A stretch of 64,000 nt of DNA. Origin: Vibrio sp. NTOU-M3 (lineage in GTDB: Bacteria > Pseudomonadota > Gammaproteobacteria > Enterobacterales > Vibrionaceae). The translations under genes and the position numbers were made by a program. The number at the start of each line of letters is the position of its first letter. The stretch's first letter is position 1. The notes beneath the pieces were generated by a model that did not search any database, was not told where the DNA came from, and was given only the letters and a program-made list of their open reading frames with translations. The stretch lies in contig NZ_CP162101.1 of assembly GCF_040869035.1 (NCBI RefSeq), positions 806,001 to 870,000 of the forward strand, in the 5' to 3' direction. Below are positions 63,641 to 64,000 of this stretch, piece after piece.

Positions 63641-64000
63641 GTGAAAATTAACGTATCTGGAATTTTATTATCAGTATTGGCGCTTTTAGGTTTATTTGGT
63701 TGCGAGCAACAAAATAATAAACCACAAGTAACAAAAGACCCTATGGTTAAAACAGAGAACAAAGATGTCGTGATCACAGGCTTTATTAAGCCAAAAAATA
63801 GAAATATTCCATTTGTTGAAGTGCCGGCAAAGGTCACGCTAGAAGAGATGAATCGTGGCGGCGATCATAAAGTACTGGCATCTACGATAGTGAAAGCCAG
63901 TTATGATACTGGTTTTCTAGCACAGTATACGCTGGATTATAATCAAGCTCAGCTAAACAAGAAGTCAAAGTACTTTGTTCGTGTTGAAGCAAAAGAAGGC
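63641..64000 (+). CDS. YbaY/YscW-like lipoprotein (partial, runs off the window)
   Basis: The first 120 codons of a gene that continues beyond the window. It begins with GTG behind ATCAGGAATAACA. A signal peptide with lipobox LFGC gives a lipidated cysteine at residue 21. The following domain (DVVITGFIKPKN, PAKVTLEEMNRGGDHKVLAST, FLAQYTLDYNQAQLNKKSKYFVRVEAKEG) matches the YbaY/YscW beta-sandwich lipoprotein pattern. Same strand and 62 bp behind the DUF1552 gene, so possibly the last component of that locus. Confidence 0.75.
   Translation, partial: MKINVSGILLSVLALLGLFGCEQQNNKPQVTKDPMVKTENKDVVITGFIKPKNRNIPFVEVPAKVTLEEMNRGGDHKVLASTIVKASYDTGFLAQYTLDYNQAQLNKKSKYFVRVEAKEG

Noticed and set aside
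1..64000. CRISPR arrays, tRNA or rRNA genes, prophage, plasmid or chromosome replication origin
   Set aside because: No spaced direct repeats, tRNA cloverleafs, rRNA segments, phage structural genes, or rep/par genes with iterons were seen.

Overview
The window looks like a Vibrio (Vibrionaceae) chromosome segment, plausibly from the smaller chromosome, which carries most accessory metabolism in this genus. Pointers are a split TRAP-type sialic acid cluster with an RpiR-type NanR, TorYZ-type TMAO/S-oxide respiration, ToxR-like membrane regulators, several GGDEF proteins, a chemoreceptor, and chitin-binding modules on secreted proteins. No rRNA, tRNA, CRISPR array, prophage or complete insertion sequence was found.

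Layout. 0.2-2.7 kb: a glucose-type PTS permease, a MITE-like element and an HD-domain hydrolase. 2.7-3.9 kb: gene-poor. 3.9-5.7 kb: a LysR regulator divergent from a short-chain dehydrogenase. 6-14.5 kb: two torYZ operons (pentahaem cytochrome plus molybdenum reductase) flanking a YceM-like oxidoreductase; both carry the same FNR-like and NarP-like sites with identical spacing. 14.7-18 kb: a chemoreceptor and a YegD-type Hsp70 relative. 18-21.6 kb: an exported subtilase with chitin-binding-like C-terminal modules and an EEP-family lipoprotein. 21.8-24.3 kb: a 58-aa gene abutted by a second MITE copy, a ToxR/ToxS-like overlapping pair and a DUF1353 gene. 24.3-29.8 kb: an amino acid permease, a GAF-GGDEF protein, a SPOR lipoprotein, and a reprolysin-type metalloprotease with a separately encoded membrane-anchored propeptide-like protein. 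30-32.2 kb: a GlxA-type regulator divergent from rhodanese and DJ-1/PfpI genes. 32.5-33.4 kb: a paralogue of the propeptide-like gene with its promoter region, but no protease. 33.8-45 kb: TauE/SafE, ABM and YccF proteins, an OmpA/lipoprotein/beta-rich membrane protein cluster, a PD-(D/E)XK-like protein and an M16 peptidase. 45-53.6 kb: the sialic acid regulon. 53.7-55.4 kb: a Cache-GGDEF protein. 56.6-64 kb: a very large exported multidomain cytochrome-type protein with an apparent frameshift, a DUF1552 protein and the start of a YbaY-like lipoprotein.

How the parts work together. In the sialic acid block SiaPQM import Neu5Ac, NanA cleaves it to ManNAc and pyruvate, NanK phosphorylates ManNAc, NanE epimerises it and NagA deacetylates to glucosamine-6-phosphate. 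NanR probably acts on the 242-bp divergent region, where a CRP-like site and a 13-bp inverted repeat are visible. The torYZ copies pass electrons from the quinol pool to periplasmic N- and S-oxides. The least-described parts are the 56.6-64 kb DUF1587/1592/1588/1552 locus, the two-part protease/propeptide locus, and the ToxR-like regulator that has almost no periplasmic domain. All assignments rest on reading motifs and layout; no database search was run.
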